A stretch of DNA of 64,000 nucleotides, from NCBI RefSeq assembly GCF_004101865.1, contig NZ_CP026118.1:3427001-3491000 (forward strand), given 5' to 3'. The position numbers and the translations under genes are program-made. Positions 29,074-36,881 of this stretch are shown in pieces. The stretch comes from Halobacillus litoralis. GTDB taxonomy: Bacteria > Bacillota > Bacilli > Bacillales > Halobacillaceae. Numbering within the stretch: the first letter of the stretch is position 1; each line of letters begins with the position of its first letter. The notes under the pieces were generated by a model. The model worked only from the letters and a program-made list of their open reading frames with translations. It was not told where the DNA came from and did not search any database.

Positions 29074-29106
29074 AGCGGAGGCAGTCCCAACTGCCTTCGC
29101 TTTTTT
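29074..29106 (+). terminator. Rho-independent terminator after NDH-2
   Basis: AGCGGAGGCAGT pairs with ACTGCCTTCGCT, with one mismatch, around a CCCA loop and is followed by TTTTTTG. Confidence 0.9.
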
Positions 29107-29233
29107 GTTGCTTTACATCATTTGTCGTTTGCCTAAGCTTGTCAGAGGAATGGGCTCTTGCGCTTTTGTTCCAACCATTATAGAATGAGGTTTGGGTAAG
29201 TGAACTGTTGAACAGTTTTAGGGGGAAGCAACA

Positions 29234-29551
29234 TTGAATATCGTGCAATTCGTTGTATCTATGTTATTGTTTTTTGTTCTATTTTTCGGAATTTCGTTTC
29301 TATTAAATATGCTTTTAAGATCTTCGTGGATTATGTCATTCGTATATCCGGTTATTGTACTGTTCATCGTAGATAGCTTTTCATGGACGAAGTATTTCAC
29401 TGAACCGTCGAGCTCTTTTTCAACGGTCTTTGAACAATTGATGAACTTGCAGGTTGTGGACATCATTATTCTTGCAAGCGGTTTTGCTGGAACAATTGTG
29501 GCGGGAATTATCATTCGTTTACTTAGGAAAAATGGATATCAAATGTTTTAA
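29234..29551 (+). CDS. yuiB: YuiB family membrane protein
   Basis: A 105-residue integral membrane protein with three hydrophobic helices, matching the length and pattern of B. subtilis YuiB (function unknown). The start is TTG 29234, with AGGGGGAAG at a proper distance; no ATG precedes it in frame. A short conserved SFSWTKYF motif sits between the second and third helices. It lies between NDH-2 and the repeat/IS region and is closed by a strong terminator. The yumB-yuiB-yuiC-yuiD order is that of B. subtilis. Confidence 0.85.
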   Translation: MNIVQFVVSMLLFFVLFFGISFLLNMLLRSSWIMSFVYPVIVLFIVDSFSWTKYFTEPSSSFSTVFEQLMNLQVVDIIILASGFAGTIVAGIIIRLLRKNGYQMF

Positions 29552-29552
29552 C

Positions 29553-29596
29553 AAAAAGCTGCTGAAGGCGAAATACGCCTTCAGCAGCTTTTTTTG
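29553..29596. terminator. Rho-independent terminator after yuiB
   Basis: AGCTGCTGAAGGCG (29557-29570) pairs with its complement (29576-29589) around AAATA. It is flanked by AAAAA and TTTTTTT and is probably functional in both directions. Confidence 0.95.
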
Positions 29597-29617
29597 TACA
29601 TGTTGCTATTAAAGGAT

Positions 29618-29911
29618 GATTTCGAGATGTTTGTGTGGAATAAAGGGTCGCTTGGGAAGGATTCCTCCAGGTACATTGCCCAGACACTCGCGACATAAGC
29701 AGAACATCAAAGGAATGAAAAAGCACATTCCGTTAATGTTCTGCTTATGCTAGTCGTGTCTCCCAGGGCAATTCCACCTTTGAACACTTTCCTGTGGGGG
29801 GAACTGGCGAGCTTCCTCGGGCTTAAAAGCCCTGTGGGATCTCGCCTACTCCCTGTTCCCACGAGAGTCTCACCCTTCCCAAGCGACCATTGCCATAAGA
29901 AATTCTCGAAA
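29618..29911. repeat. Palindromic MITE-like element 1 (TIR TTTCGAGA)
   Basis: A roughly 290-bp non-coding element is bounded by inverted TTTCGAGA (29620-29627) and TCTCGAAA (29904-29911). Inside are a perfect 15-bp inverted repeat (29646-29660 with 29874-29888, GGTCGCTTGGGAAGG), a nested long stem (around 29675-29707 with 29735-29772, including AAGCAGAACAT and its complement) and a GC-rich hairpin of the Bacillaceae type at 29790-29860. It encodes no protein. The whole could fold into a cruciform or a structured RNA. Confidence 0.75.
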
Positions 29912-30122
29912 CCGACTTTTTGTAGAAGGGGTTTCTTAGTTGAAAAAGGCTATGAAATATTATTTGCACAGAGTTCTCAACACTTAGAAAGATGCCTAAA
30001 TGCGATTTCGAGAAAATTATAAGGTAAGGGCGGAGGGGAACAAGGAGACTCCTGCGGGACAAGAGTGCAGGATGAGACCCCACAGAGCGTTTGTGCTGAC
30101 CCCATAAAATTGGACACATAGT

Positions 30123-30929
30123 TTATGATGCTTTTTCATACATTTGCCTTTCTAAGACAGGACTGTTTCCCTTTAACCTGGATTTGACTCTAAGATGGTT
30201 GTAGTAATGCATATATGTCTCAAAACGATCTTTGAAATGTTGAATACTATCAAATTCTTCATAGTATAAGAATTCCGATTTAAAGATGCCGAAAAAATTC
30301 TCCATCACCGAATTATCATGACAGTTCCCTTTCCTAGACATACTTTGAGTGATGTTGTGATCTTGGAGTTTCTTTCGGAACTGAGCCATTTGGTAATGCC
30401 AACCTTGATCCGAATGGATGAGAAGATCTTCGTGTTCCTCCTTCTTTTCCAGTGCTTGGTCAAGCATCTCCTCTACAAGAGAAAAAGTCGGTCTTTCGCC
30501 TAAGGTGTAGGAAATGATCTCTCCATTGAATAGGTCAAGGACAGGAGACAAGTAAAATTTCTGGGAGAACACGCGGAATTCCGTAATGTCTGTGACCCAT
30601 TTCTGATTGGGGCGATCACTCTTGAAATGGCGGTCTAGTACGTTATCGGCGGTTTTCCCAACCTTCCCTTTATAAGAGACGTATTTCTTTTGGTTCACCT
30701 GACATGCAATGCCCAGCGCTACCATGATTCGGTAGACTTTCTTGTGGTTAACCTTATAATTTTTTCTCACGAGGATGTCCGTAATTCTACGGTATCCTAC
30801 ACGGCCATTATGAGTGTTATAGATGAAGAGAACCCTTCTTTTCCACTTGCGGTCAGGGTCGGGCTGGCTTAGCTTTTTACTGGCATAATAAAAGGTACTG
30901 TGTGCTAGGCCGGCGACCTTAATCAGCAC
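30123..30929 (-). CDS. IS3-family transposase OrfB (DDE integrase catalytic domain)
   Basis: The catalytic half of an IS3/IS150-type transposase. The DDE residues are visible: Asp in WVTDITEF, Asp in LIHSDQGW and Glu in NSVMENFFG. The HTH_21 segment with YRRITDILVRKN precedes them. The frame is open upstream of the first internal start to about 30977 and overlaps orfA in the -1 frame, so the product is normally the OrfAB fusion made by frameshifting; the annotated start is formal only. The frame is complete with no stops. Confidence 0.92.
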   Translation of the reverse strand: MLIKVAGLAHSTFYYASKKLSQPDPDRKWKRRVLFIYNTHNGRVGYRRITDILVRKNYKVNHKKVYRIMVALGIACQVNQKKYVSYKGKVGKTADNVLDRHFKSDRPNQKWVTDITEFRVFSQKFYLSPVLDLFNGEIISYTLGERPTFSLVEEMLDQALEKKEEHEDLLIHSDQGWHYQMAQFRKKLQDHNITQSMSRKGNCHDNSVMENFFGIFKSEFLYYEEFDSIQHFKDRFETYMHYYNHLRVKSRLKGNSPVLERQMYEKAS

Positions 30930-30961
30930 TTGGAGGCGGAATGCGTGCCTTAGTTCTTGGA

Positions 30962-31462
30962 TTACTTGCGCTTTTTCTTTTGTGCCGATTTTTCCTTCTC
31001 GTGAACTAAGGCATTCAACTTTTTTAAATAAGCGTTCTCCGCACGTAATTGTTCGTTCTCTCTCTTAACTGACTCAATAGACTCATCGGTGTTGTTTTTC
31101 TTTTCCGACACGGCTTTCGACCCCTTTTCATACATCCGAAGGGCATCGTATCCACCTTTTTTCCACTTTTCCTTCCACCTTCGAGCCATAGAAGAGTCAG
31201 GAATATGGTAAATCGCCGATGCCTCCCGAATGGAACAACCCGTTCGTTCGATAAATTGAATTAATTCCAGTTTAAAGGCAGGCGAATAGTTTGTATAGGG
31301 AAAAACAAAGGCTTGATCACCATGATGTCGAACCAACTTCACCCAATAGCGAATAGATGAATCATCAACACCTGTTTCTGACGCTAAATCCCTATAACTG
31401 ATGAATCCTTGTAAGTAGCGTTTAGCAATTTGTAATTTCAGTTCTGAACCAAATTTCGTCAC
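30962..31462 (-). CDS. IS3-family transposase OrfA (helix-turn-helix)
   Basis: The DNA-binding half of the IS3-type transposase, 166 residues from GTG at 31462 (AGAGGTG lies 6 nt upstream; a TTG at 31492 lies within the terminal repeat). Two helix-turn-helix repeats, for example SYRDLASETGVDDSSIRYWVK, and a C-terminal leucine-zipper-like coiled coil (RENEQLRAENAYLKKLNAL) are typical. On the minus strand GAAAAAG (plus-strand 30971-30977), near the 3' end, is a plausible slippery heptamer for -1 frameshifting into orfB. Confidence 0.92.
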   Translation of the reverse strand: MTKFGSELKLQIAKRYLQGFISYRDLASETGVDDSSIRYWVKLVRHHGDQAFVFPYTNYSPAFKLELIQFIERTGCSIREASAIYHIPDSSMARRWKEKWKKGGYDALRMYEKGSKAVSEKKNNTDESIESVKRENEQLRAENAYLKKLNALVHEKEKSAQKKKRK

Positions 31463-31722
31463 TTTAGACACCTCTTTGAAAGTGTCCAACAATAAGGGGG
31501 CGCTTCAGTTTGCTCGAGGAGGCTCATCGCGCTCCCGCGGAAAGCGAGTTGTTCCACGTAGCCCAATAATCTCAATAAAAGTCTCGAAATCGAGTCTTCA
31601 AGAAAACTGCACGTATGTTGAATAATTATCAAATAATGGTCAACACACTTCGTAGCAGCGCTATTATATAATAGTGAATAAAAAAGACGAGCTTGGACAT
31701 GATTACACCTAGAGGTGATTTC

Positions 31723-32400
31723 ATGAAAAAGTACAGCAAGCATGTCTTTTTTACCTTGTTATTCTTGTTGGCCTTTTACAGTACGTTTTCAAATGTGACG
31801 AATCTATCGGTAACAGACTTTGATGAATGGTTGGCAGCAAAATTCAATAGTGCTTCCCTTGATGGAAGTGCTTTGGAGGATAAGAACCAGGAGTTGGATG
31901 AAAAAAGTTTAAATGTGAAAAAAGCAAAACAAAGGTATGTTTCCAGCTCGGTGATAGAAGCTGTTCAAACATTAGAAGATAGCATTGACCTCACCCAGTA
32001 CTCAAGCCATGAGGTGACAGCTACAGGTTATACAGCTGGAATTGAGTCGACAGGGAAAACACCGGAGCATCCGAATTATGGGATCACATTTTCTGGTGTG
32101 AATGTAAAAAGAGATTTATATTCTACGATCGCTGCGGATTTGGATCTTTTCCCTATTGGGACTGTGCTGTTCATCCCTGGTTATGGTTATGGAGTAGTAG
32201 CAGATATTGGAGGGGCGATTAAAGGGAACAAACTTGATTTATACTTTCCTACAGTGGAGGAAGTGTATGACCAATGGGGGAAAAAGACTATTGATGTGTA
32301 CGTGATTGAAAAAGGCAGTGGAGAATTGACAGAGGAAGACCTGGAAAAACTGAATCAAAATGAAGCACTGCAAGTGTTCCGATCGCAAATGAAACAATAA
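31723..32400 (+). CDS. yuiC: 3D-domain protein YuiC (cell-wall lytic transglycosylase-like)
   Basis: The protein is 225 residues from ATG 31723 with AGAGGTG upstream; a TTG at 31693 is in frame but lacks a site. An N-terminal signal-anchor helix ([16 protein letters not shown]) leads into an exported helical region and a C-terminal 3D domain (VTATGYTAG, then [18 protein letters not shown]) with the three aspartates that name it. The domain is the catalytic core of MltA-type lytic transglycosylases and of the Sps/YuiC group. It probably cleaves peptidoglycan. It follows the repeat/IS region and ends at a strong terminator. Confidence 0.92.
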   Translation: MKKYSKHVFFTLLFLLAFYSTFSNVTNLSVTDFDEWLAAKFNSASLDGSALEDKNQELDEKSLNVKKAKQRYVSSSVIEAVQTLEDSIDLTQYSSHEVTATGYTAGIESTGKTPEHPNYGITFSGVNVKRDLYSTIAADLDLFPIGTVLFIPGYGYGVVADIGGAIKGNKLDLYFPTVEEVYDQWGKKTIDVYVIEKGSGELTEEDLEKLNQNEALQVFRSQMKQ

Positions 32401-32435
32401 AAAACTCTCTTTCATCAGAAAAGAGAGTTTTTTTA
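32399..32435 (+). terminator. Rho-independent terminator after yuiC
   Basis: AAAACTCTCTTT pairs with AAAGAGAGTTTT around a 7-nt loop, with TTTTTTT at the end of the 3' arm. Confidence 0.92.
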
Positions 32436-32481
32436 CGATCTGGTTTATTGAACTCATCCTTAGAATTTAAGAAAATTGTCT

Positions 32482-32961
32482 TCAATAAATGAGGGAATGG
32501 AGTAAAAATGTCAGCAGGATGCCTGTAAGTCCCCCGAAAAACACTTCGATGGGTTGATGACCGAGGAGTTCTTTCAGCTCTTCTTTCTTTTGATACCCTT
32601 CTTTACTCTGCCAACTTCTGGCTTCACTTACAAACCGGTTGAAATCATTAAGAAGTATATTCAGCATAATGGCTTGTTCACCAGTTTGTCGTCTTACACC
32701 TGTACTATCGAACATTACGATGATTGTAAATACACATGCAACGGCGAAAATAGATGATCCGAAACCTTGTTCAATACCGACCCCTGTAGCTAAAGCGGTT
32801 ACTGCAGCAGAGTGGCTGCTGGGCATCCCACCAGTACTGAAAGCAAGGCTAGCGTTGAACTGCTTTGAAGCAATGAATTGAATAGGTATCTTAACGATTT
32901 GAGCGAAGAAAATAGCCGCTATTGACGCCCATAAGGGGAAGTTTTGAAACAAATCCAGCAA
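32482..32961 (-). CDS. yuiD: Divergent PAP2-family membrane protein YuiD (DUF212)
   Basis: The protein is 159 residues if read from TTG at 32961 (AAAGG about 11 nt upstream), which matches the 158-residue length I recall for YuiD; ATG at 32985 is in frame but has no ribosome binding site. It has about four helices and the STGGMPSSHSAAVTAL motif, a phosphatase/haloperoxidase signature, plus MFDSTGVRRQTGEQ. The family is DUF212, related to PAP2 phosphatases acting on lipid phosphates; substrates are unknown. It is divergent from pepA. Confidence 0.87.
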   Translation of the reverse strand: MLDLFQNFPLWASIAAIFFAQIVKIPIQFIASKQFNASLAFSTGGMPSSHSAAVTALATGVGIEQGFGSSIFAVACVFTIIVMFDSTGVRRQTGEQAIMLNILLNDFNRFVSEARSWQSKEGYQKKEELKELLGHQPIEVFFGGLTGILLTFLLHSLIY

Positions 32962-33126
32962 TATTCTGACATCCTTTCTGATCATTCGAGGATATATATA
33001 TAATGATTTATGTATAGATAGCATTTTTTCACGAGTAATGCTATTATATCATAATTGATTTGTGAACGTCTTTTCAGGGATGCAAAGTGTTTCTTTTTTT
33101 GTATACTAGAGGAGGAGGTGTTAAAT

Positions 33127-34596
33127 ATGTTTATGATTAGTAATAATTGGAAAACAGAAGGAACGATTTTGATCGGTTTGTTTAGTAATTATGACAAGGA
33201 CCAAATAACAAGAATCAAAGAGCAGTTTAATATTGATTTGGAATATTACATACGAGAAAGTGATGTATCTCCCAGTTATAAACATGTAGAAAAGATAACG
33301 ATCCCTTACGAAAAAGGAATGAAACGTTTGTATGTACTTGGGTTAGGAACAAGTGCAGATATGAAAAGAGACCACTTCAGAAAAGCCGTCGGGCATGCTT
33401 TTCAAGTGATGCAAAAGGATGGGACAAAAACTCCTTCCCTTTGGTTGGAAAGCTTTATATCTAGAGAAGGGGAAGTGGACGACAGGGCAGCTATGATTGC
33501 AGAATCAATGATTATCTCTACCTACCAGCTACCTTCATTCAAAACGGATGAAGAAGAAGCAGTGACAATAGAGAAATTAACCGTTCTAACAGATTATGAT
33601 GAAGCAGCGATTCTAAATGCTTTAGAAAAGGGGCATGCTTTCGCAGATGGTGTAAATACAGCGCGCTACCTTGTTCATTTGCCAGCGAATATTCTGACTT
33701 CTACAGAAATGGCGGAGTTTGCTACCACAATGGCGGAGGATTATGATTTTTCATTAGATATCCTTGAAAAAGAAGATATGGAAGAATTGGGCATGGGAGC
33801 GTTGTTGGCTGTCAACCAGGGGTCCGTGGAGCCACCGAAGATGATTGTGCTCAAGTACCAGGGTTTGGATGAATGGAAAGATGTCACCGCATTTGTAGGG
33901 AAAGGAATCACTTATGATACAGGTGGCTATTCCATAAAAACTAAAGCAGGAATGCCCGGAATGAAAGGGGACATGGGCGGAGCTGCCGCTGTCCTCGGGG
34001 CAATGGAAACAATCGGTCAGATGAAGCCGGCCAGGAATGTCATCGCTGTTATTCCTTCTACTGACAATATGATTTCAGGGGCAGCTTTTAAACCGGATGA
34101 TGTCATAACTTCTATGAGCGGGAAAACCATTGAGGTATTGAACACGGATGCGGAGGGCCGCCTTGCCTTAGCTGATGGTGTGACATATGCTCAAAGTGAA
34201 GGGGCTGACCGGGTTATTGATGTGGCCACCCTTACAGGTGGAGTGGTAACTGCGCTAGGTTCATGGATGACTGGCGCAATGACTAATAATCGAGACTTCT
34301 ATCAGGAAGTTGAACATACGGGTGAAACGTTTGGAGAACCGATATGGTTGTTGCCATATAATGAAGATTACCAAGCGCAAGTGAGAAAAAGTTCAATAGC
34401 GGACTTGAATAATTCCCCGACCAGGAAAGCACATGCCATTATGGGAGGGGCATTTGTAGGAGCTTTTGTGGAAAAGGTACCATGGGTCCACCTGGACATT
34501 GCCGGCACTTCCATCGCCGAGGCATCCTATGAATTAGGGCCTAAAGGTCCTACGGGGGTCATGGCCAAAACATTGGCAGGATATATTATCCAATAA
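33127..34596 (+). CDS. pepA: Leucyl aminopeptidase (M17 family)
   Basis: A 489-residue cytosolic aminopeptidase from ATG 33127, with GGAGGAGG upstream. The M17 catalytic domain has KGITYDTGGYSIK (metal-binding Lys and Asp), DMGGAAAVLGAM, and the family signature NTDAEGRLALAD, which supplies the two-metal-ion ligands. The N-terminal macro-like domain fills about the first 160 residues. It removes N-terminal residues from peptides in protein turnover. In B. subtilis the orthologue is yuiE, in the same yuiC-yuiD-yuiE order. Confidence 0.95.
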   Translation: MFMISNNWKTEGTILIGLFSNYDKDQITRIKEQFNIDLEYYIRESDVSPSYKHVEKITIPYEKGMKRLYVLGLGTSADMKRDHFRKAVGHAFQVMQKDGTKTPSLWLESFISREGEVDDRAAMIAESMIISTYQLPSFKTDEEEAVTIEKLTVLTDYDEAAILNALEKGHAFADGVNTARYLVHLPANILTSTEMAEFATTMAEDYDFSLDILEKEDMEELGMGALLAVNQGSVEPPKMIVLKYQGLDEWKDVTAFVGKGITYDTGGYSIKTKAGMPGMKGDMGGAAAVLGAMETIGQMKPARNVIAVIPSTDNMISGAAFKPDDVITSMSGKTIEVLNTDAEGRLALADGVTYAQSEGADRVIDVATLTGGVVTALGSWMTGAMTNNRDFYQEVEHTGETFGEPIWLLPYNEDYQAQVRKSSIADLNNSPTRKAHAIMGGAFVGAFVEKVPWVHLDIAGTSIAEASYELGPKGPTGVMAKTLAGYIIQ

Positions 34597-34603
34597 TCTT
34601 ATA

Positions 34604-34640
34604 AGTCCTTCTAAGCGGTGCTGCTTAGGAGGCTTTTTTA
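34604..34640 (+). terminator. Rho-independent terminator after pepA
   Basis: CCTTCTAAGC pairs with GCTTAGGAGG, with one T-G mismatch, around a 6-nt loop, then CTTTTTTA. Confidence 0.85.
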
Positions 34641-34771
34641 TTCGGGAATTTTCGGGATCGCAGGACATTCAATGAGCTTGCATATTTATTCTTTACCACT
34701 CACCTTAGACTGGAACCATTGCTCCTCATGTTGTATAGAATACAATAAGATCATTTAAGGGAGGCTGTACT

Positions 34772-35014
34772 TTGTCTCTTTTATCACGGTTGAAGCAAAG
34801 GATTCGGCTGTTTTCAGTCTTTAATTCTGTTAAGAGATTCCCCTTTTCAGAGGTGTTAACTGAAAGTATCGGTACCATTCTTATCATCCAGACCATCGAT
34901 CATACTTTATATGGGAAAGTGGATATGGTGGGCAAGGATTATATATTAATGAACATAGGTGATCGGGTATTCTCTATTGATATAAAAGATATTACTAATG
35001 TTCTTACAAAATAA
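34772..35014 (+). CDS. Small DUF2642-like protein
   Basis: The protein is 80 residues from TTG 34772, with GGGAGG upstream. The N-terminal third is basic with an aromatic RLFSVFN stretch; the rest is a compact beta-rich unit (GTILIIQTIDHTLYGKVDMVGKDYILMNIGDRVFSIDIKDI is split here: two strand pairs around YGKV and YILMN). That pattern resembles the small Sm-like DUF2642 proteins such as YuzF, some of which are linked to spore coats. The assignment is tentative. It stands alone before the converging deoD. Confidence 0.6.
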   Translation: MSLLSRLKQRIRLFSVFNSVKRFPFSEVLTESIGTILIIQTIDHTLYGKVDMVGKDYILMNIGDRVFSIDIKDITNVLTK

Positions 35015-35043
35015 AAGCACCCAATTTAATTGGGTGCTTTCTT
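35012..35043. terminator. Bidirectional terminator between the DUF2642-like gene and deoD
   Basis: AAAGCACCCAATT pairs with AATTGGGTGCTTT around a minimal loop, with A-rich and T-rich flanks. The two converging genes share it. Confidence 0.88.
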
Positions 35044-35054
35044 TATTATCGTCA

Positions 35055-35765
35055 TTAGTCTTGAATGGCTGCTTCAAGAGCTACTTCAATCATTTCATTG
35101 AAAGTTGTCTGACGTTCTTCAGAAGTCGTTTCTTCTCCAGTCAGGATGTGGTCGCTGACGGTTAATACAGACAAAGCTTGGCGGTTGAACTTAGCAGCTA
35201 AAGTATAAAGTGCTGTAGTTTCCATTTCGACAGCTAAGACATTATATTTTGCTAAGAGGTTGAAAAGGTCCTTTGCTTGGTCACGATAGAAGCTATCACT
35301 CGTAAATACGTTACCGACACGGAGTTTCAAGCCTTTTTCAACACCTGCATCATATGCATTCTTCAACAAATGGAAATCTGCTGTAGGAGCGAAGTCGATG
35401 CCGTTGAATACCATGCGGTTCATTTGGGAGTCTGTAGTAGATGTAGATGCAAGGATTACATCGCGAACTTTCACATCACTTTGAAGAGCCCCGCAGGAGC
35501 CGACACGGATCAATTTCTGCACACCATAGCTTTCCATCAATTCATTGACGTAAATGGAGATGGATGGGACGCCCATCCCCGTCCCTTGAACGGAGATACG
35601 CTCTCCTTTATAAGTACCTGTGTAGCCATACATACCACGAACTTCATTGTAGCATGTAGCATCTTCCAGAAAATTTTCAGCAATATATTTTGCTCTTAGC
35701 GGGTCCCCGGGAAGAAGAATCTTATCTGCGATATCTCCGGGTTTTGCCCCGATATGTGTTGTCAT
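35055..35765 (-). CDS. deoD: Purine-nucleoside phosphorylase DeoD
   Basis: A 236-residue trimeric or hexameric PNP of the PNP/UDP phosphorylase family. It cleaves purine (deoxy)nucleosides with phosphate to the base and (deoxy)ribose-1-phosphate. The ATG at 35765 follows GGAGGTTATAC. Motifs: [17 protein letters not shown] near the N-terminus, [15 protein letters not shown], the RVGSCGAL phosphate loop and EMETTALY. The converging DUF2642-like gene shares its terminator. Confidence 0.95.
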   Translation of the reverse strand: MTTHIGAKPGDIADKILLPGDPLRAKYIAENFLEDATCYNEVRGMYGYTGTYKGERISVQGTGMGVPSISIYVNELMESYGVQKLIRVGSCGALQSDVKVRDVILASTSTTDSQMNRMVFNGIDFAPTADFHLLKNAYDAGVEKGLKLRVGNVFTSDSFYRDQAKDLFNLLAKYNVLAVEMETTALYTLAAKFNRQALSVLTVSDHILTGEETTSEERQTTFNEMIEVALEAAIQD

Positions 35766-35783
35766 AGGTATAACCTCCTCCAA

Positions 35784-36058
35784 AACTTTCGACTATTTAA
35801 AATTACCATACCCCATGTCAGAAAACAAATGGTGTTGTGTTGATTGTAAGGGCTGAAAGAATAAGGTTACAGAAATGATTTGGGGATCGTACTATGCGGT
35901 ATGCATCGATAGAGAGTGTGAGCAAAATGACCGGTTAGGCAGGGATATACGCACAAGGTGGGGGCATGTGTGGTTCAGGAAAAGCCATCCATTAACTAGA
36001 GGATTGCTGACTCATATGAAATGTATGAGAATCGAAGATGTTTATCTGCAAGAAGAAG
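35784..36058. other. Intergenic region between deoD and kapB
   Basis: About 275 bases without a supported gene. An open frame at 35875-36195 runs through a terminator and antisense to kapB, so it was not called. A hairpin CTCATA-7-TATGAG lies near 36011-36029. Nothing recognisable otherwise. Confidence 0.4.
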
Positions 36059-36095
36059 AGAAGTTGTGGCAGATGACTGCCACAACTTTCTTATT
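36059..36095. terminator. Bidirectional terminator, end of the minus-strand kapB gene
   Basis: AGTTGTGGCAG pairs with CTGCCACAACT around ATGA. On the minus strand it follows kapB (stop 36091) and is succeeded by T-rich sequence. Confidence 0.8.
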
Positions 36096-36474
36096 CAAAA
36101 TATTGTCTTTCCAGGTTATCCAATTGAATTTTCGCATTTTGATTGAATTCAGTTTCTCTCCGTGTCAATTTACTCCTCAAGGTTTGGACCGCTAGTTTCA
36201 ATGACTCCTGGTAGGCGGGAATTTCATTTTCCTCATATGCATGAACCGCTTCTTTTTGGACGTTCGCTTTTTCATTATAGCTTAAAGCTTTCCGTTGATG
36301 AAAGAAGACATCTTCTGTCTTTCCAGGGTTGTGTAAGTCTCCTTGCATAGGGTGCTTTTCTACTGCCAGAACCTTTATGAGGTAAAAACGATTCCTGTCT
36401 TCTATGACTTCGCCTATGTAAATACCTGTTTTGTAGTGGGCTTTGACGATTGTTCCATTTTCAAATGTTGTCAA
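36091..36474 (-). CDS. kapB: KapB family sporulation phosphorelay protein
   Basis: This 127-residue protein matches KapB across its length: TFENGTIVKAHYKTGIYIGEV, HPMQGDLHNPGKTEDVFFHQRKALSY and the C-terminal amphipathic helices. KapB was described in B. subtilis as a kinase-associated protein needed for full activity of the sporulation kinase KinB. There is no lipobox here, so a cytosolic or peripherally associated protein is more likely than the 'lipoprotein' label sometimes used. AGGAGGGG precedes the ATG at 36474. The kapD exonuclease gene often found next door is absent. Confidence 0.9.
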   Translation of the reverse strand: MTTFENGTIVKAHYKTGIYIGEVIEDRNRFYLIKVLAVEKHPMQGDLHNPGKTEDVFFHQRKALSYNEKANVQKEAVHAYEENEIPAYQESLKLAVQTLRSKLTRRETEFNQNAKIQLDNLERQYFE

Positions 36475-36603
36475 AACTTCCCCTCCTTTTATTTTACTTT
36501 CTCATTTCTATTGTAACAAAATACGAAAATGTGAAGAATACGTGAAGTTCTTCAATCTGCACCTTACTATCTGATATACTTGCTGAGAAGGATGTGGTTC
36601 ATT

Positions 36604-36795
36604 ATGATGGAATTCTTATACTTTCCACAAGATAAATCGGAGTACATTCCCGCCGTTCTCATGTTGATTGTCTTTATAGTTGCTGCAGCGGCAACGATGA
36701 TTTTGATTATAAAAGCTTCTCAAAAAGAAGAAAAAAAAATTGACGAAAAGTTCGGGTCGGAAGAACAACCTACTCAAAATCAAAAGCCACGTTAG
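36604..36795 (+). CDS. Small single-pass membrane protein, function unknown
   Basis: The protein is 63 residues if read from ATG 36604; ATG 36592 and 36607 are also in frame, and GAGAAGG at 36586-36591 is the only site nearby. One transmembrane helix (YIPAVLMLIVFIVAAAATMILII) is followed by a lysine- and glutamate-rich cytoplasmic tail. I recognise no family. It lies between divergent kapB and sodC and is closed by a terminator, which supports it being a gene. Confidence 0.65.
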   Translation: MMEFLYFPQDKSEYIPAVLMLIVFIVAAAATMILIIKASQKEEKKIDEKFGSEEQPTQNQKPR

Positions 36796-36819
36796 GCACT
36801 ATGTCTAGCGTGGCTTTGT
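36783..36819 (+). terminator. Terminator after the small membrane protein gene
   Basis: AAGCCACG pairs with CGTGGCTT across a 14-nt loop, followed by TGTTATATTTT. The 5' arm overlaps the last codons of the gene. Confidence 0.7.
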
Positions 36820-36881
36820 TATATTTTCTCGCTATCAGGAGATACTAACCATAGAAAAGCGCTAGGGAACGGAGGTACACA

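Larger units (their letters stand above)
30092..31507 (-). mobile_element. IS3-family (IS150-like) insertion sequence, about 1.4 kb
   Basis: The element starts TGTGCTGACCCC and ends GGGGGCGCTTCA; the 26-bp ends are imperfect inverted repeats sharing TG, CCCC and TTGGACAC. A 3-bp direct repeat GTT flanks it (30089-30091 and 31508-31510), the target duplication expected of IS3 elements. It carries orfA and orfB in overlapping -1 frames on the minus strand, with an intact DDE triad, so it looks active. It lies within palindromic element 2. Confidence 0.87.
30003..31592. repeat. Palindromic element 2 (TIR CGATTTCGAGA), interrupted by the IS3 element
   Basis: Perfect 11-bp inverted repeats, CGATTTCGAGA at 30003-30013 and TCTCGAAATCG at 31582-31592, bound a palindromic element. 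Without the insertion it would be about 170 bp. The arms share GGAACAA and CGGGA with TTGTTCC and TCCCG at the far side. The core (GA-CCCCACAG-GC, then CTCGAGGAGGCTC and GGAAAGCG) is a near copy of the core of element 1 read in the other direction, so both belong to one repeat family. The IS3 element sits inside the core. Confidence 0.72.

Noticed and set aside
29747..30119. Overlapping frames (plus 29747-30022, minus 29823-30119) in the repeat region
   Set aside because: Both follow the palindromic repeats; their composition is explained by the inverted repeats rather than by coding.
35875..36195. 107-codon plus-strand frame after deoD
   Set aside because: It passes through a terminator and lies antisense to the well-supported kapB; no ribosome binding site.
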